DNA of 64,000 nt from Liquidambar formosana. Taxonomy: Eukaryota; Streptophyta; Magnoliopsida; Saxifragales; Altingiaceae. Location of the stretch: NCBI GenBank assembly GCA_039720395.1, contig CM077820.1, positions 54,938,196 to 55,002,195 of the forward strand. The letters are read 5' to 3'. Made by a program: the position numbers and the translations under genes. The notes beneath the pieces were generated by a model. The model saw only the letters and a program-made list of their open reading frames with translations. It did no database searches and had not been told where the DNA came from. Positions 49,630 to 61,826 of the stretch are shown in pieces; position 1 is the stretch's first letter; each line of letters begins with the position of its first letter.

Positions 49630-50235
49630 ATGGAGAATCCAGAATCAGTATCGCGAGAATCGAAGACCAAGAAGAGGAGGAAAACCCTAAACGACGATCA
49701 AACCCAATCGATATCGAATAATATGAAATGGAGAACGGAAGCCGAGCAACAGATCTACTCGTCGAAGCTATTCGAAGCTCTCCGTCAAGTTCGCCGGAAC
49801 AATTCGCCCGCGGAGGCGAATCATCGTCCCCGCGGCCGTGTCGTCCGTGAGGCTGCCGACAGAGTTCTGGCGGTGGCGGCGAAGGGGAGGACTCGGTGGA
49901 GCAGGGCGATTTTGACGAGTCGACTCAGGTTGAGATTCAAAAAGGTGAGGAAACAGAAGGTGACCGGTGGTGGAAGGTTGAGGAAGGTGGAAGTTAGGAA
50001 GGAGAACAAGGGGATAACGGTTCTGCAGAGGAAAGTGCGCGTTCTTGGCCGGTTGGTTCCCGGTTGCCGAAAACTCTCGTTCCCGAACCTTCTGGAAGAA
50101 ACGACCGATTACATAGCCGCTTTGGAGATGCAGGTCCGAGCCATGACTGCTCTCACCCAGCTTCTGACCGGCGGAGCCGGCGGTCTAGCCGCGCCGGTTG
50201 ATCAGCTCCAATCGAATTTGACCTCTCCGACCTGA
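49630..50235 (+). CDS. Atypical HLH transcription regulator, AIF/IBH1-like
   Basis: Non-DNA-binding helix-loop-helix protein of the plant AIF1-4 (bHLH147-150)/IBH1 group. In Arabidopsis these restrain cell elongation and brassinosteroid responses by binding other bHLH proteins in the nucleus. Length 201 residues, single coding exon, start ATG at 49630 (MENPESVSRE). An N-terminal basic stretch TKKRRKT is a likely nuclear signal. The conserved block KWRTEAEQQIYSSKLFEAL, VREAADRVLAVAAKGRTRWS and RLRLRFKK spans about 33-106. The HLH is at about 133-172, with VRVLGRLVPGC, a loop, then LLEETTDYIAALEMQVRAM. The basic region lacks the usual H-E-R residues, which is why DNA binding is not expected. 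The 5'UTR has an intron. The 3' side is T-rich with a TA repeat at 50480-50502. Confidence 0.9.
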   Translation: MENPESVSRESKTKKRRKTLNDDQTQSISNNMKWRTEAEQQIYSSKLFEALRQVRRNNSPAEANHRPRGRVVREAADRVLAVAAKGRTRWSRAILTSRLRLRFKKVRKQKVTGGGRLRKVEVRKENKGITVLQRKVRVLGRLVPGCRKLSFPNLLEETTDYIAALEMQVRAMTALTQLLTGGAGGLAAPVDQLQSNLTSPT

Positions 50236-51119
50236 CGAAAGCTTAAGCCTTGGCTTGTTATGCCAGGTGTTTTTACCTTTTTTCTTTTAATTTTTTTAAT
50301 TAAACCTTGTTTTTTAAGAGATTTTATATTCAATGTATTTTATTGTATACATGTCTTTTTTCCTCTTCGGACCTCCACGACCCCAATTCCCTTTTTCCTT
50401 TTTAAATTTTTAAATTTTTTTTTGCTTTTTTTTTTTTTTTACATGATTTATTTACTGAGTAATGCCACCTAATTTTTTCATATATATATATATATATATA
50501 TATGCGTGTGTAAAGTACCCATGTGATCGTCTTTAAGCAGGGAAGGCTGCACAACCATGTTATGTGTTGAATTCCCCCTTTTGCTTGTTGCTTGGAGAAG
50601 TCCATAATTACGGGGTCAAATGGCAAAGCTTGGGTATTCACGAACTTCCACTAAATTTGACTACTCTTTTCTTTTGTAAAAAAGAATTATTATTCTTTGC
50701 CAAACATAGGTGTTACGGGTATATTCTCGAGATTTGGGCTTCGAGCAGTGATTCATAATTCACTTGTAAATCCATGCGTCTGATAATAAAAAGTTGAAGA
50801 TTCAAACTTATAATTTGTCGAGCTATACTATAGTCTTGGTGCCCAATGCAAAAAATCAAAATTTTGGTTGTGGGATTGGCCTGTTTATCGAAAATCATGG
50901 ATTTGATTTGTTTTGTTTTGTGCTTTGATGGGATTGTTAATCTGATAATCGAAAGTTATGTGAGATTAATTTCCATGTCGGTCCTATGAATGAACTCCAT
51001 CCAGTCTTTGTTGGGAGCCGACAAGCTCCATTTAGATGGACTTTTTGTTTCAAAATTACCCTTACTGTAAGTGCTTGGTAGTATTATTATCATATGATCT
51101 TCTTAATTTGATAATCAAA

Positions 51120-51300
51120 AGGGAGAAAAATTTGTATATAATTATGACACGGTTGATATGGTATCACAAGTCAATGAGAATAAGAGAAAATGAGATTGTA
51201 AGAATAGTTTTTGATCCTACAATCTCATTTAACTTTGTTTTTATTGACCTGTGACACCACATGATCGTGTCACAGTTACACGAAAGACTTGTCAAAAAGC
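51120..51300. mobile_element. Foldback MITE
   Basis: Left arm: GACACGGTTGATATGGTATC, AAGTCAAT, AATGAGATTGTA. Right arm, reverse-complemented: GACACGATCATGTGGTGTC, AGGTCAAT, AATGAGATTGTAG. The arms meet around 51210. A related half-copy lies at 57565-57655. The target duplication is not obvious. Confidence 0.7.
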
Positions 51301-51453
51301 TATGTTGACAGATCGATTTTCCATTAATGTTGTGAGGTAAAAAGGAAATTCAAAACAGACTCTTTATTAGACCATATGAATTATTTTTTAGTAGATTTTT
51401 AAATTTTACCAGTATTCTTACCATATCAGGGAAGAAAGACGTACCTTTTAGTA

Positions 51454-51574
51454 CAATTCAATGCATGGTCGTGTGAGACAAGACTTTAACATGATCTTAT
51501 AAAAGATTTTACCCCAATTCCATGCATGGTTGTGTGAGACAAAACTTTAACATGATCTTATAAAAGATTTTACC
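51454..51574 (+). repeat. Two tandem 61-bp units
   Basis: Units start CAATTC at 51454 and 51515. Each contains ATGCATGGT.GTGTGAGACA and CATGATCTTATAAAAGATTT, and they differ at only a few positions, so the duplication is recent. Confidence 0.9.
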
Positions 51575-54500
51575 GTCTCTCATCTCTCCACTATAAGACA
51601 GTTCCTCACGTGGTCCGACAAAGAGATATTTGATGTACCATTTCTTGCCAAAAATTGATGTTGTTTGGTATTTGAGTCACTAGCATTTATCATGTTTCAC
51701 ACACCAGGAGAGGGAATAGAGATAGAAGAGCAGGTGACCATTATGGCCCAGATTGCTTCATCTTCTTCCATGGTCACTTCCCTTAGGTGCCATTATGGCC
51801 CAGGTGACTTGAGAGGTATCTCTCTACTCCACTTTTGGAGCCTCATATCACTGAAGTAACCCTAACTTTTCAACATCTAGCAAGCAAGCCAAAAAAAAAA
51901 AAAGAAAAAAAAAGACCCCTAACATTTGAACAGAACAATGGGTGCATCGATCCTTTGGTACCATGGCATTTCATTTTGATTGGTGACAAGAAAAATCGAT
52001 CGGTACTAATGGAGGGTATTGGATTTTGTCAGAGCCTTTGGATGCATATGAAGCTCAATGTGGCTCTTATGATTTACTGGTACCATGCACTAAATATACG
52101 AGATGTGGTAGCTGGAAAATTAATGTGTTCCCTATGTTCTTTCACCATTAATACACGCAATCGCAGAAGTGGAACAGGAAAAACAGGTCCCTTTTTTTTT
52201 TTCTTTTTTGGGGTTTTGGAGAGAGAAATTTGAATATTTCCGAGATACAGTATCGTGAAAAAAACTGAGTAGGTGGTGGCCCTGGTGGGGGATGGTTAAC
52301 CCCACAGCCCTGAAAGTCGGCAAATCGGCCAAATTGGGTCTGAGAGCAACGGCTACGAGTCATGTGCCTTGAGCCCCTTGATGACCCTACAATTTTTAAG
52401 TGTACTGATCGACCTCTTCACCCCACCCTCAAATGACCAGCATGCGAAGATGGGGTTGTGGATACGTTAAAAACTTACATTACCATAATAGGAAGGCGAA
52501 ATTCCTAGCTTTCTAATTGCAATATCCATATTGTTCTGTAAGACACTCTTTATGAAGATAAGCGTCTCCAAGGACCAACCCCACTATTTTTGGGGTGGGA
52601 AGGAATGGTCACTATTGGATAGGCCCATTTTTACTTTCCCTGTTTCAGGCAGGTACGTTTGCTAGCTACCGCGGAAACCCAGCTGTCATTTTTCGGATTG
52701 GGACCGACGAGCCAAGTGGCATCCCTATCAAGTAAAAGTTTTGATGATTGAATTTATAAGGACCACATTGGCTTTCGTTGGCTTCTCGGTCTAACAAACC
52801 ATATTTTGTGTGCCTGCTTTCCTTGACGGAGAAGGTCATATACGCAAATAAGTTTATTAGACATGTTTCGATATTTTTAGAAGTTCTTTATTACTATTGC
52901 GATGACAGACTGTCGTATGTAATAATTGTATTTTTCATTGACGAATACAAGTCTCTTCACATCATATGCGCACATGCATCCATGTGCCTTTCATTTAAGA
53001 GGCTTGGCGTCATTGATGGGGGTCCAATAATTAGTAGTAGATATATATGGAAAGTGCCCTTCAGAAATCTGGCCTACTAGCCAATTTGGTTAGGAGATGT
53101 CTCTGTAGAGGGATACTAGGATTGATTTCCTATAAAGGCTGTTTTACCATACTGGAAGATGGTAATGGACATTAGGCCATGTGGGGTGGTCATGTGCTTT
53201 TTCCATCCATCCAAACAAAAAGGTAAAATAGAAAAGAAAGCTAGAAAAGAACCCATTAGGCTTCCCCCTTGATTTTGTACATAAAACCACTTGTGCTAAA
53301 AACATGTTGGTGGGCAAGTGCCTTTATTGAGGCCTCTCTCATGTTCTAATGTTCCCATGTTGATCAAAGTTGGAGTGCAAAATGCAGCTTTGAGTGGATT
53401 CCTGCATGTGGACCATAGGGTTTTTCATCTGCCATTTCCGACACAAGCAAAATGAATTATCATCATCATTATAACTAATATGTTACTTAAATTTGGATTA
53501 ATGTCTCAAGTAGTTTGGTAGTGGGTGCACATTATTGTGACCCATGTGTGTAACTAATTAATAACACTAGCGTATATAGGAGCCTCGATCATGCCCAAAA
53601 TTTGAGCTCTCAAGTGCCATAATTTGGCTTGCGGGTGTGTGTTTAGAAGAAAATTAATGATAAATCCTTGCAGGATGGTTAGAATATCATAATTGGATGA
53701 CATGCACTAACGATTTCATGCGCGCATTTGTTAATAAATAATTAGAGGGCATAAAATTAATGGGTCACTCCTTTTGGCAAAACCTATCCAATCAAGTGAT
53801 TATTATTATTATTATTTTTAATATTAACTTTCGAAATTTATTTAACCTATATGGTATCTTCCACATTAAATTCAAGAATCAGGGAGGCATGGAATATTTT
53901 TCACCAAATTGATCTTCAGTGGCTATTTAGTCTTAATTTTACAACAATAAATTATTTTATTTTATTTTATTTTATTTTTATTTTTTTGTTGCTTGAACAA
54001 TAAATGATGTTTTTCATCCATCGAAATAAAATCATTCTAGTTTCCAAAGTGATTGTTTTGTTGGGTTTTTTTTTTTTTTTGCCACGCCTAAAATAGACAC
54101 ATGACAATTACAAGATATACCACATCATTAGAAGAAATTGCTTCTCAATGATTGTTTAAGTCTTAATCCTTCTGTCCCACAAAAATAGGCCACTTTAATT
54201 TGTTACTTTTTTATCCCTAAATGTTTGTTCTTTTTTGTTAGTCAAATTATAAACTTTTTTATGTTTTCTACACTACCTTTTATTGTTTCAATAATTACTT
54301 TCAACACAAAACCTAATACAAAAAAGGAAATAGTTTTTTTCTAAATAAAATATAATAAATGACAAATCAATACAATAATGGTTTTTTCTTAAATTTTGTA
54401 TTTTGTCAAAGATAGGCTATCTTTGTGGGAAAGCAAGTATTCTTTTTCACATAATTCTTGTAACGGGAGCTACCAGAACTTACTGAAAAAAAAATTTCAC

Positions 54501-55789
54501 AAAACAACAAAACATTTAAGCAATGACAACCAAAAATTAAAAAAAAAAAAAAAATCATATTGCGATGTGGCACACAATGGGTCAATATCAAACACCAACC
54601 CTTGTGCCAATTACTTACTACAAATTGGCTAATTAAAATTCAGATTGCCTTGTTCGAGAATGGGAATGTCGGTCCAAATTGCTATGAGAACATGCCCACA
54701 TGCTTAATAACACTAGGTCACTAGCCCTCCAAAGGGGATGGTCAGGTGGCTGGAGAGATCTCACTTTCGCTTCAGACTTTTTCCTATTAAATGCCTGCAC
54801 GTGTTCCAGATTGATGTGCCACTTGTCACTCCACAAGTGGTACCTAGAATCGACAGAGCTGTTACCATGTGGCAGTTCTTTTCCAAGTTTGTCGCCAAGT
54901 GACATATCGTGGTTGGATCGAGGGTGGCATATTCTTTTGCAGCAGGCTTCTGGCTTCTAGCTCTTTCTCTCGAAGAAATTCGCGAGGTCCCTCCCTCTTT
55001 TATTTATTACCAAAAATAGACTATCCTACTCAATCAAAATAATTATCAAAATTGCCTAAGAAAATAAACTACTTGTAAATGATTTAAAGTGTTTTTTTTT
55101 TTTTTTTTTCCTGAGATTCAAACAGAATTTATTTATTTTTCTTAAGAAAAAAATAAAAAAATAGACACAAATATAATTCAATGATGTCATTTTGATTTAC
55201 CATTTCAAGAAACTTGTTACTCCACATTTGATTTAGCATTAGAGCTTCGGAAAGTCAAAATTAATCAATGTCATACAATGAAAAAAAAAAGGGTTAAGAA
55301 AATTATCAATGCAACCTAACTTGAATTGATTGACGGGCAAGCTTGGGCTAAATGAGGGTTACACTTGGGTTGCAATTTTCCAACCCTTCATTAGGTTTAA
55401 TTGGGCTTAAGTCGAGTTTTACCGAACTCAACCCAACTATATTATTTTACCGGTTTATCTCATTAAGATTTGCCGCTAATGAATACGAGAAACAATCTAA
55501 TCACATATCACTGAAAAAATAAATTATGGCTATTCTTTTTCTAAATTTATTTATTTATTTATACATGCTAGAATCGGACATGCAATTCTTTTATTTTTAT
55601 ATTAAAACAATATTATAACATGGTGAATATTGGAGCTATAACTTTTCATCCTAATCACACGGCCATCGTGCTGGCGACCAATCATTCAAATATTTGAGCT
55701 TCAACCTTTTACCCAAGTTTTTATGAACACCCAGCTGCCTTTTAGTGTGGCTCAAATAAATTATTTTTACCATGAAATTATGAAAAATA

Positions 55790-57520
55790 AGACAAGACAA
55801 TGGGAGGGACTTTTGAGTTGTCAGAATCCAACAGCTAACCCACAAGTGTTATCTGGGTTGGGCCAGTAATTATCAAAGTAAGAAGACAAGATAATCCACT
55901 CTAGCATGTAGCCACTTGTCATACTCCAAATGAAAACTCGTGGCATCAAAGATCAACACACATATCATGATCATGATTCCTTGTCTCGTGACAAAAGCTT
56001 TTCCACTGTAACGGTTGGCTTAAGGGCCCAATAGTCAGCTATCACACGTCCTTCCATTGGAGGCCCAGAAAGGGACCTCTAATATGGCTAGCTTGACCAC
56101 TGTATTGGTCTTGGGGAAGGGAACGGCTATTGCAACCCCATTTTTATAATCCATCCCTTTTCTTTTTGTTTTTAAGATTTCATGAATTTTTGTAAAAATC
56201 GGTCACTTGGTCCACTAGAAAGCATCATTTTGAACAACTTTACAAAAGAAAGTTTTTCCAAAATCTATTGTTTAGGTAGACTTTTTGGCAAAAAATGAAA
56301 TAAAGGTTATAAATGGTTAAAAAGTATATTTAAATGATAGATTTAGAAAAAATTTTCTTCTACAAAGTTGATCAAAATGATGTTTTCTAATGGACATTAT
56401 GACCGGTTTTTATAAAAAACCTTTTATATTTTGTATAAAACCTTAAAAATTTAAAGGATGGAAGTAGGGTAATAAGATTAGGGGGTTGCAATAGCCGTTC
56501 CCCTTGGAGAATTGAAGATGAGAGAGAGCTCACCAGTCCATCACCAGAGCCTACATACAGATGGGTAGGTTTCAATTTTTAAATTTTTAAATTTTGGTAA
56601 AGTATGCCATCATCAACATCTTGAAATATTATTGTTGCTCCTTTTTTTTTTGGGTTGAGTGGAGCCCAAAGGGCTACGGCCCGACTCCCGAGTGAAGAAA
56701 ACAAAAATTATGAACATGGCAGTGCTATATTCGTCCTTAAATTATTTTCTCCACAATTCTTAGCCTTTCTTTAATGATGTGATAGCAACTACATGTACAA
56801 CCACATCAATTGATTTTTCATTTTTCTATTTTATTTATTTATTATTATTATTATTTTTTTTTTTTGTGTATTTTAAAGACACGATACATCAATAATTGAT
56901 CGGTTTCACATGTGGATTGAACCCCATGAGAAAGAAATGACATTAATGGCAACGATTTTTCCCATCGAGCAATAATTTTTCTTAGACAAAACATGCTTCA
57001 TCACTATTATCACTATCTATACCATTACCCACCTCCAATCCACCACCATCACTAAAACCGAATCACCGTCCACACTCCTTTCTCGACTTCCATGAACGTA
57101 AAATTATATGTGCTCTCACTATCTAGTCATTACATTGAAATAAAGTATAATCTTAATTTAATTTCAAGCTTAAGGAACCCTAACTAGAAGCATGGGTGAG
57201 ATACATTTGATGAGCCAAATTTGGGGGCACTTTCTATCTTCTAAGTTCTAAACCTAGCCTTAGCTTGGGCCCATGGGGCACACTGATTTAACTCCACACA
57301 TAACAAGACGCACGCTGGTTTGTTTTGGGTAAAAAGCCCATGAGGCAGACAGTACAATGAAAGCACTTTTTGACTTGTCAAAGACCAACCACATACAGAT
57401 TTATTATTATATTATATATATAGAGCCTAACAAGACAAAAGCATCAGACATCAATCCACTTTCACGCATGTTGCCACCTGTCGCACTCCAAGTGAAAGCA
57501 CACGTCATCGTTCTGATTTT
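55790..57520 (+). repeat. Diverged segment pair 55790-55980 and 57340-57520
   Basis: Both segments contain, in order, ACAATG, CTTTTGA.TTGTCA-like sequence, AATCCACT, GCATGT.GCCAC.TGTC, ACTCCAA.TGAAA and CGT.ATC. They lie about 1.5 kb apart in the same orientation, consistent with an old tandem duplication. The MITE at 56119-56502 lies between them. Confidence 0.5.
56119..56502. mobile_element. Mutator-like MITE, 384 bp, intact
   Basis: The termini GGGAACGGCTATTGCAACC and their reverse complement are flanked by CTTGGGGAA (56110-56118) and CTTGGAGAA (56503-56511), a 9-bp duplication with one mismatch. The interior matches the outer parts of the element at 14983-16280, showing what that element looked like before the nested insertion. 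Confidence 0.85.
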
Positions 57521-57564
57521 TTTTTTTGTCTAGTTTGACGATAAAAACTTCCGTGGTGATACAA

Positions 57565-57655
57565 TCTCATTTTATTTAATTTCTCGTTGCCCGTGATACC
57601 ATGTGATAATGTCATAGTTGCATAGAAATTTTTCTCTTAGTTTAACACAAGTTTC
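57565..57655. mobile_element. Half-copy of the 51120-51300 foldback family
   Basis: Contains ACAATCTCATTTTATTTAAT, GTGATACCATGTGATAATGT and CATAGTTGCATAGAAATTTT. Read on the minus strand, these match the left arm of the element at 51120-51300. No second arm is visible, so it is a truncated or solo arm. Confidence 0.55.
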
Positions 57656-58289
57656 ACTCTCAAAATGTTTTAATTAGATCTGAGTTTCATCTATGAACTT
57701 TAACTTTAATATTATGAAAATTACTTTATATCATAAAGATGTTAGCTATATTAAATGTTATAGCCTCATTAGCCTGTATTGGAGACCTAATCGATACACA
57801 TATTAATGCTAATAACTATACGATCCACTTCTCTTGAGGTTAACCTTATACAACTTTGCGTAACACTGTCCCCCAAAATCTTCATGACATCAACCCACTT
57901 TTATCACTCCAACAAATAAAATAATGTCATCTATATATTTGGTCCATTGGTTGCACGTTCCATTAATGTGATCCCTCCTAAAAATGCGATAAATTAATTT
58001 CTTCAATTTTATGACATTTCAGAATTAGTTGGGAAATTGAAAATTTCATTTTGGAAATTGCTTATGAAACAATATTTCCTTTTCCCTAATAATTTTTTTT
58101 TTAACAACCGATAGAATTTACTTTGATAGTAACCTCCCAATGTCAACAAATGAGTATCAATGTATATCTTTTGTGGGTATTGGTATTAGCTAAGATTGTC
58201 ATATGCTTAGCAAGGACTATGGGCTTGAATGTAAGGCTACTTTGAACTGGGCTTAATTACTGCTACGCTTCTTAGGCAGCTTAGCCTAG

Positions 58290-59366
58290 GCTTAGAAGAT
58301 TTGGATTGGAGAGCAAGAGATGGAGAGAGGAGAGGAGGGAGGAGAGGAAGAAGAAGAAGGGGGAATCCGGCTCCGGGCTGAAGGAGAGGGTGCTGAAGAA
58401 GTCAGAGCCCTAGATAAGACGGGTCGTCGCGCCCCCTTCTTCATTGAGAGCTCCAGCTTGCAATCCCCCAAAGAAATTTGTTGCCCCCACCTAATTTCCC
58501 CTCCCCCTAATTTATATACCCACCCCTCTCAAAGACTAATATACCCCTCCTTCACCCTTCTCACCCATCCCACTCCCGACGAGGAAGGGTGACAGCGACG
58601 ACGGATAACGGATGACACAAGTACCTTCCTCTTCTCTCTTCTTCTCCTCTTCTTTCTTTCTTTCTGTTTTTTTTTTCTTCTACTGGTCAGATCTGTGCAA
58701 GGGAGGTTTTTTTTTTCAAAACCTCCATTTTTTCCGACAAGGAGGTTCTTCCTCTTCTTTCTTTCTCTCTTTCTTTCCTCTGCTGGTCTGTGTGTTGTCC
58801 GCGCGAGGGAGGTTTTTTTTTTAAAACCTCCATTTTTTCCAGCGACGGGAGGGAAGAGAGAGAAAAGAAAAGAAAAAAAAAGAGGCTGTCGGGAGAGAGG
58901 GGAGTGAGGGTTGTCGGTGCCGGTGCGGGGAGAGGGGTTTTGGTTCTAGGAAGGAAAGAAGCAAAAAAAATAGAAGAAGAGAAGAGGAGGAAGAGGAGGA
59001 AGGAAGAAAGGGTTGCCGGTGGGGTGGGGTGGGGTGCCGCTACCGATGTAGGGAGAGGGGTTCTGGTTCCGGGAAGGAAAGGGAAAAAAAAAATAAATAA
59101 AATAGAAGAGAAGAAGAGGGAAGAGGAGGAAGGAAGAAAAGGGCTCCCGGTGGGATGGGGTGTGGTTCTAGAGCCTCCCCGTCGTCGGTGGGGTACCAGA
59201 GCTTCACCATCGCCGATGGGGTGGGGTAGGGTGGGTGAGAGTACTTAAGCATTTTTTGGTAATTTTGCATAATAATTTTTTGAATTAAAAAATGTGGGGG
59301 GGGGGGGGGGGGGGGGGGAGGGGGAACTTAGAGTATTAGGGGGTTACAATAGCCGTTCCCTTGGTC
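58290..59366 (+). repeat. Purine/pyrimidine-rich tandem array with one MITE-type end
   Basis: Two units about 106 bp apart (58705 and 58807) contain a hairpin GGGAGGTTTTTTTTTT...AAAACCTCC followed by ATTTTTTCC. Then two units about 130 bp apart (about 58925 and 59050) share 'gggagaggggtt.tggtt' and 'ggaaggaa' with GA-rich filler. At 59344-59365 the sequence GGGGTTACAATAGCCGTTCC matches the right end of the 56119-56502 MITE, but no partner left end was found. The Glu/Gly-rich reading frames here are compositional. Confidence 0.5.
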
Positions 59367-59596
59367 AAGCATTGCCACTGTTGATGCCTATGCTTCAAAC
59401 CTGATTGGGATCAAGCTCTTGGAGGGTGTGATTTAGTGTTTTAATAATTTTCTAATTTTTGACCTTTTTTTATTTCTTAGGCTTTATTTCTAGGTTTTGT
59501 TTTATATGCTTACTGTTGCTATGGGCTTAATTTGTGAGGGATATGCGTATTTTCGGGTTTGTCTCAGGTCTCTATTCTTGCTTTGAACTCAAAATA

Positions 59597-59889
59597 GGGT
59601 AAATTGCAGAAAACCCCCTAAAGTATGGGAGGGTCAGCAAATAACCTCCCTTATGGTTTAATTTTGTCAATGTGCCCCTTAGTTCAATTGAAAGACAAAA
59701 CTAATCATCGATGGTCACCCAATTAAACATGATTTCGATTAGGGTTTCAACGATTTTGGGTTTAGTAATGGTAAGATACATTGCCAAAAATTAAAATATA
59801 AGGGAGGCATATTGACAAAATTAAAACATAAGGGGGGTTATCTACTGACCCCCCCCTTCATACTTCAAGGGGTTTTCTGTAATTTACTC
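59597..59889. mobile_element. Mutator-like MITE, 293 bp
   Basis: Inverted termini GGGTAAATTGCAGAAAACCC (left) and GAGTAAATTACAGAAAACCC (right, reverse-complemented) extend about 95 bp into each arm, sharing GTTTAATTTTGTCAAT. The perfect 9-bp duplication CTCAAAATA flanks it (59588-59596, 59890-59898). Confidence 0.85.
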
Positions 59890-61806
59890 CTCAAAATATC
59901 ATCACTTGGGTTTGTATATTAATCTGGAAATCCTACTCTCTCACATGAGAATAGAACACACCTCCGATAAGATAATGGGACAAAATAGCAATGCTGCTGA
60001 AGAACTGCTTAGCAGTTTATCTTGGTCGTATTTGTTTTTCCATATCGATCGTGAGTACTCCTATTCCCACAAATATTGGTGCTTAATTGTGAAGAAAATG
60101 ACTAGCACAAATGTAGCTGTCAACTTTGATGATAAAATAAGTCATGCTTTATTTCTTTAATACCAAAAAAAATAAAAAAAAATAAAAAAAAAGAAGGGTT
60201 ATGCTTTATTTCACGAATCAGAGAATCGACCAGGACAAGGAATTTTGAAAAGGATTTTGAGAGCACTTCTTTTGCATTAAAGCAGTGATGAATTACGGTG
60301 GCCACATGATCTTTATTTGACACCTTCACTTGCTTTTTTCCCAAACTCGGATCTCTCAAAGAAGAAAGTAGCTTTGCTTCATTGCCAAGCATTCAAAAAC
60401 CTTTACTATTTCAAAGTGGATTTTTTTTTTCTTTTATTTTTTTTGTGGCCCTTAACAACAATTTGCATATTTTCCATAGATGCCTATCAGGAGAATCAAC
60501 TTTAGGCGTGTTTAATTAATTTAGGGGAAAAAAAAATAGAGCATTTCCTCCTATGTAATATGCTTTTCATTAATGGTATATTTGGATGAGAGATTTGTAA
60601 GAGAGATTTTAGATAAGATGAAATTTTAATACCAAATTATATATGGTAGCAACAATAGTAGCAAATCAGGTTGAAATCCCATCTTAACCCAAATCTTTCT
60701 TCTAAATCCTTCGATTATCCGAACGCACCAAGGGTACTAAGCCACATTTTTATTTCGTTTTTTGTATTTTCAAATACTACAACAATATCAGTCTTAGCAC
60801 CCACTAATCTTTTACTCCCTATAACTTATAACACTCGAATGATCCTTGTTCTGTCACTTGTTTTAGTGTATTTATCAATCATTAATGTTCTATAAAAATT
60901 TATAGAATACATAAAAGGCTTGCAATTTTTAAATTTTTTTAATTTCTCAATAGGAATATCTAGACGTGTAAAACTATAGGCTACTCCGAATCGGCTGGTT
61001 ATTAGCTGTTTAAAAAATATGAACCCGGTCCGGAACTTTCAATTCATTTCTTGGTTCACTTCTTCAAACTTAGAAGGCCTTCTTCCAGGGGCAGATCTAG
61101 AAAATTTTCTCACTAGTTGTACTTTTTTTTTTTTGTCTTTTGCTAAGTGGAGAAAGGTAAAACCACATATCGACATGATTGAATGGAAATAGTGAAAGGA
61201 CATAAAACTTATAGGCATGCTATACTTTAAAATGTTTAGGTGATTTTTAAAAATGCGGAACCTCCTTATATACTACTCCTAATACTCCCATTCCTATATA
61301 ACCCTATGTAAGACAAAGTCTCAACAAGATAGGAAATAAGGAAAGTCACTGAATAGAGATGATGAAGTAGGATATAAGATTGACAAGAATGTCATACTTC
61401 AAAAGCCTAGACGACTTTTAGGCATCCAAAACCTTATTTATATATCATTCCTAACACCCCTGGCCAATGTGGGACAATGTCTCTATCAATGGTTGTACAT
61501 AAGAACCTATTCACAAATTTAATTTTAATTTTATAAAATTTACAAAAATGGTGTACAGTAGTAAATTTAATCAAAATTAACCATTTTTTCTCAATGCGAC
61601 CAAAGTATTTTAGTAAATTTAAATAAAATTACTTATTCAAATTTTAAAAAATAAAAAATAAAAAAACTTAAGTGGTTGCATGTGCGGACGGATGCACCTT
61701 AATGCATCCGCCCATGCTTCCTTCAGCCTTAACATGATAATGAATTGAAGTTATTGCTCAAACATTTACTGCTTTAACAAAGCAAAAGCATATATTCTTA
61801 AAACAA

Positions 61807-61826
61807 CCCCCCCCCCCCCCCCCCCC
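61807..61826. repeat. C20 tract followed by C-rich sequence
   Basis: Twenty consecutive C, then CCCCGGCCCCCCCTCCC-type sequence to about 61866 and an AAATAAAT repeat. Its glycine-rich minus-strand frame is not a gene. Confidence 0.85.

Noticed and set aside
54633..54960. Possible small gene in a less AT-rich patch
   Set aside because: Both strands have open frames, no signal peptide or family motif is visible, and there is no clear promoter or splice support.
58320..59248. Glu/Gly- and Arg/Lys-rich frames
   Set aside because: They follow the purine-rich tandem repeats and change frame with the repeat unit.
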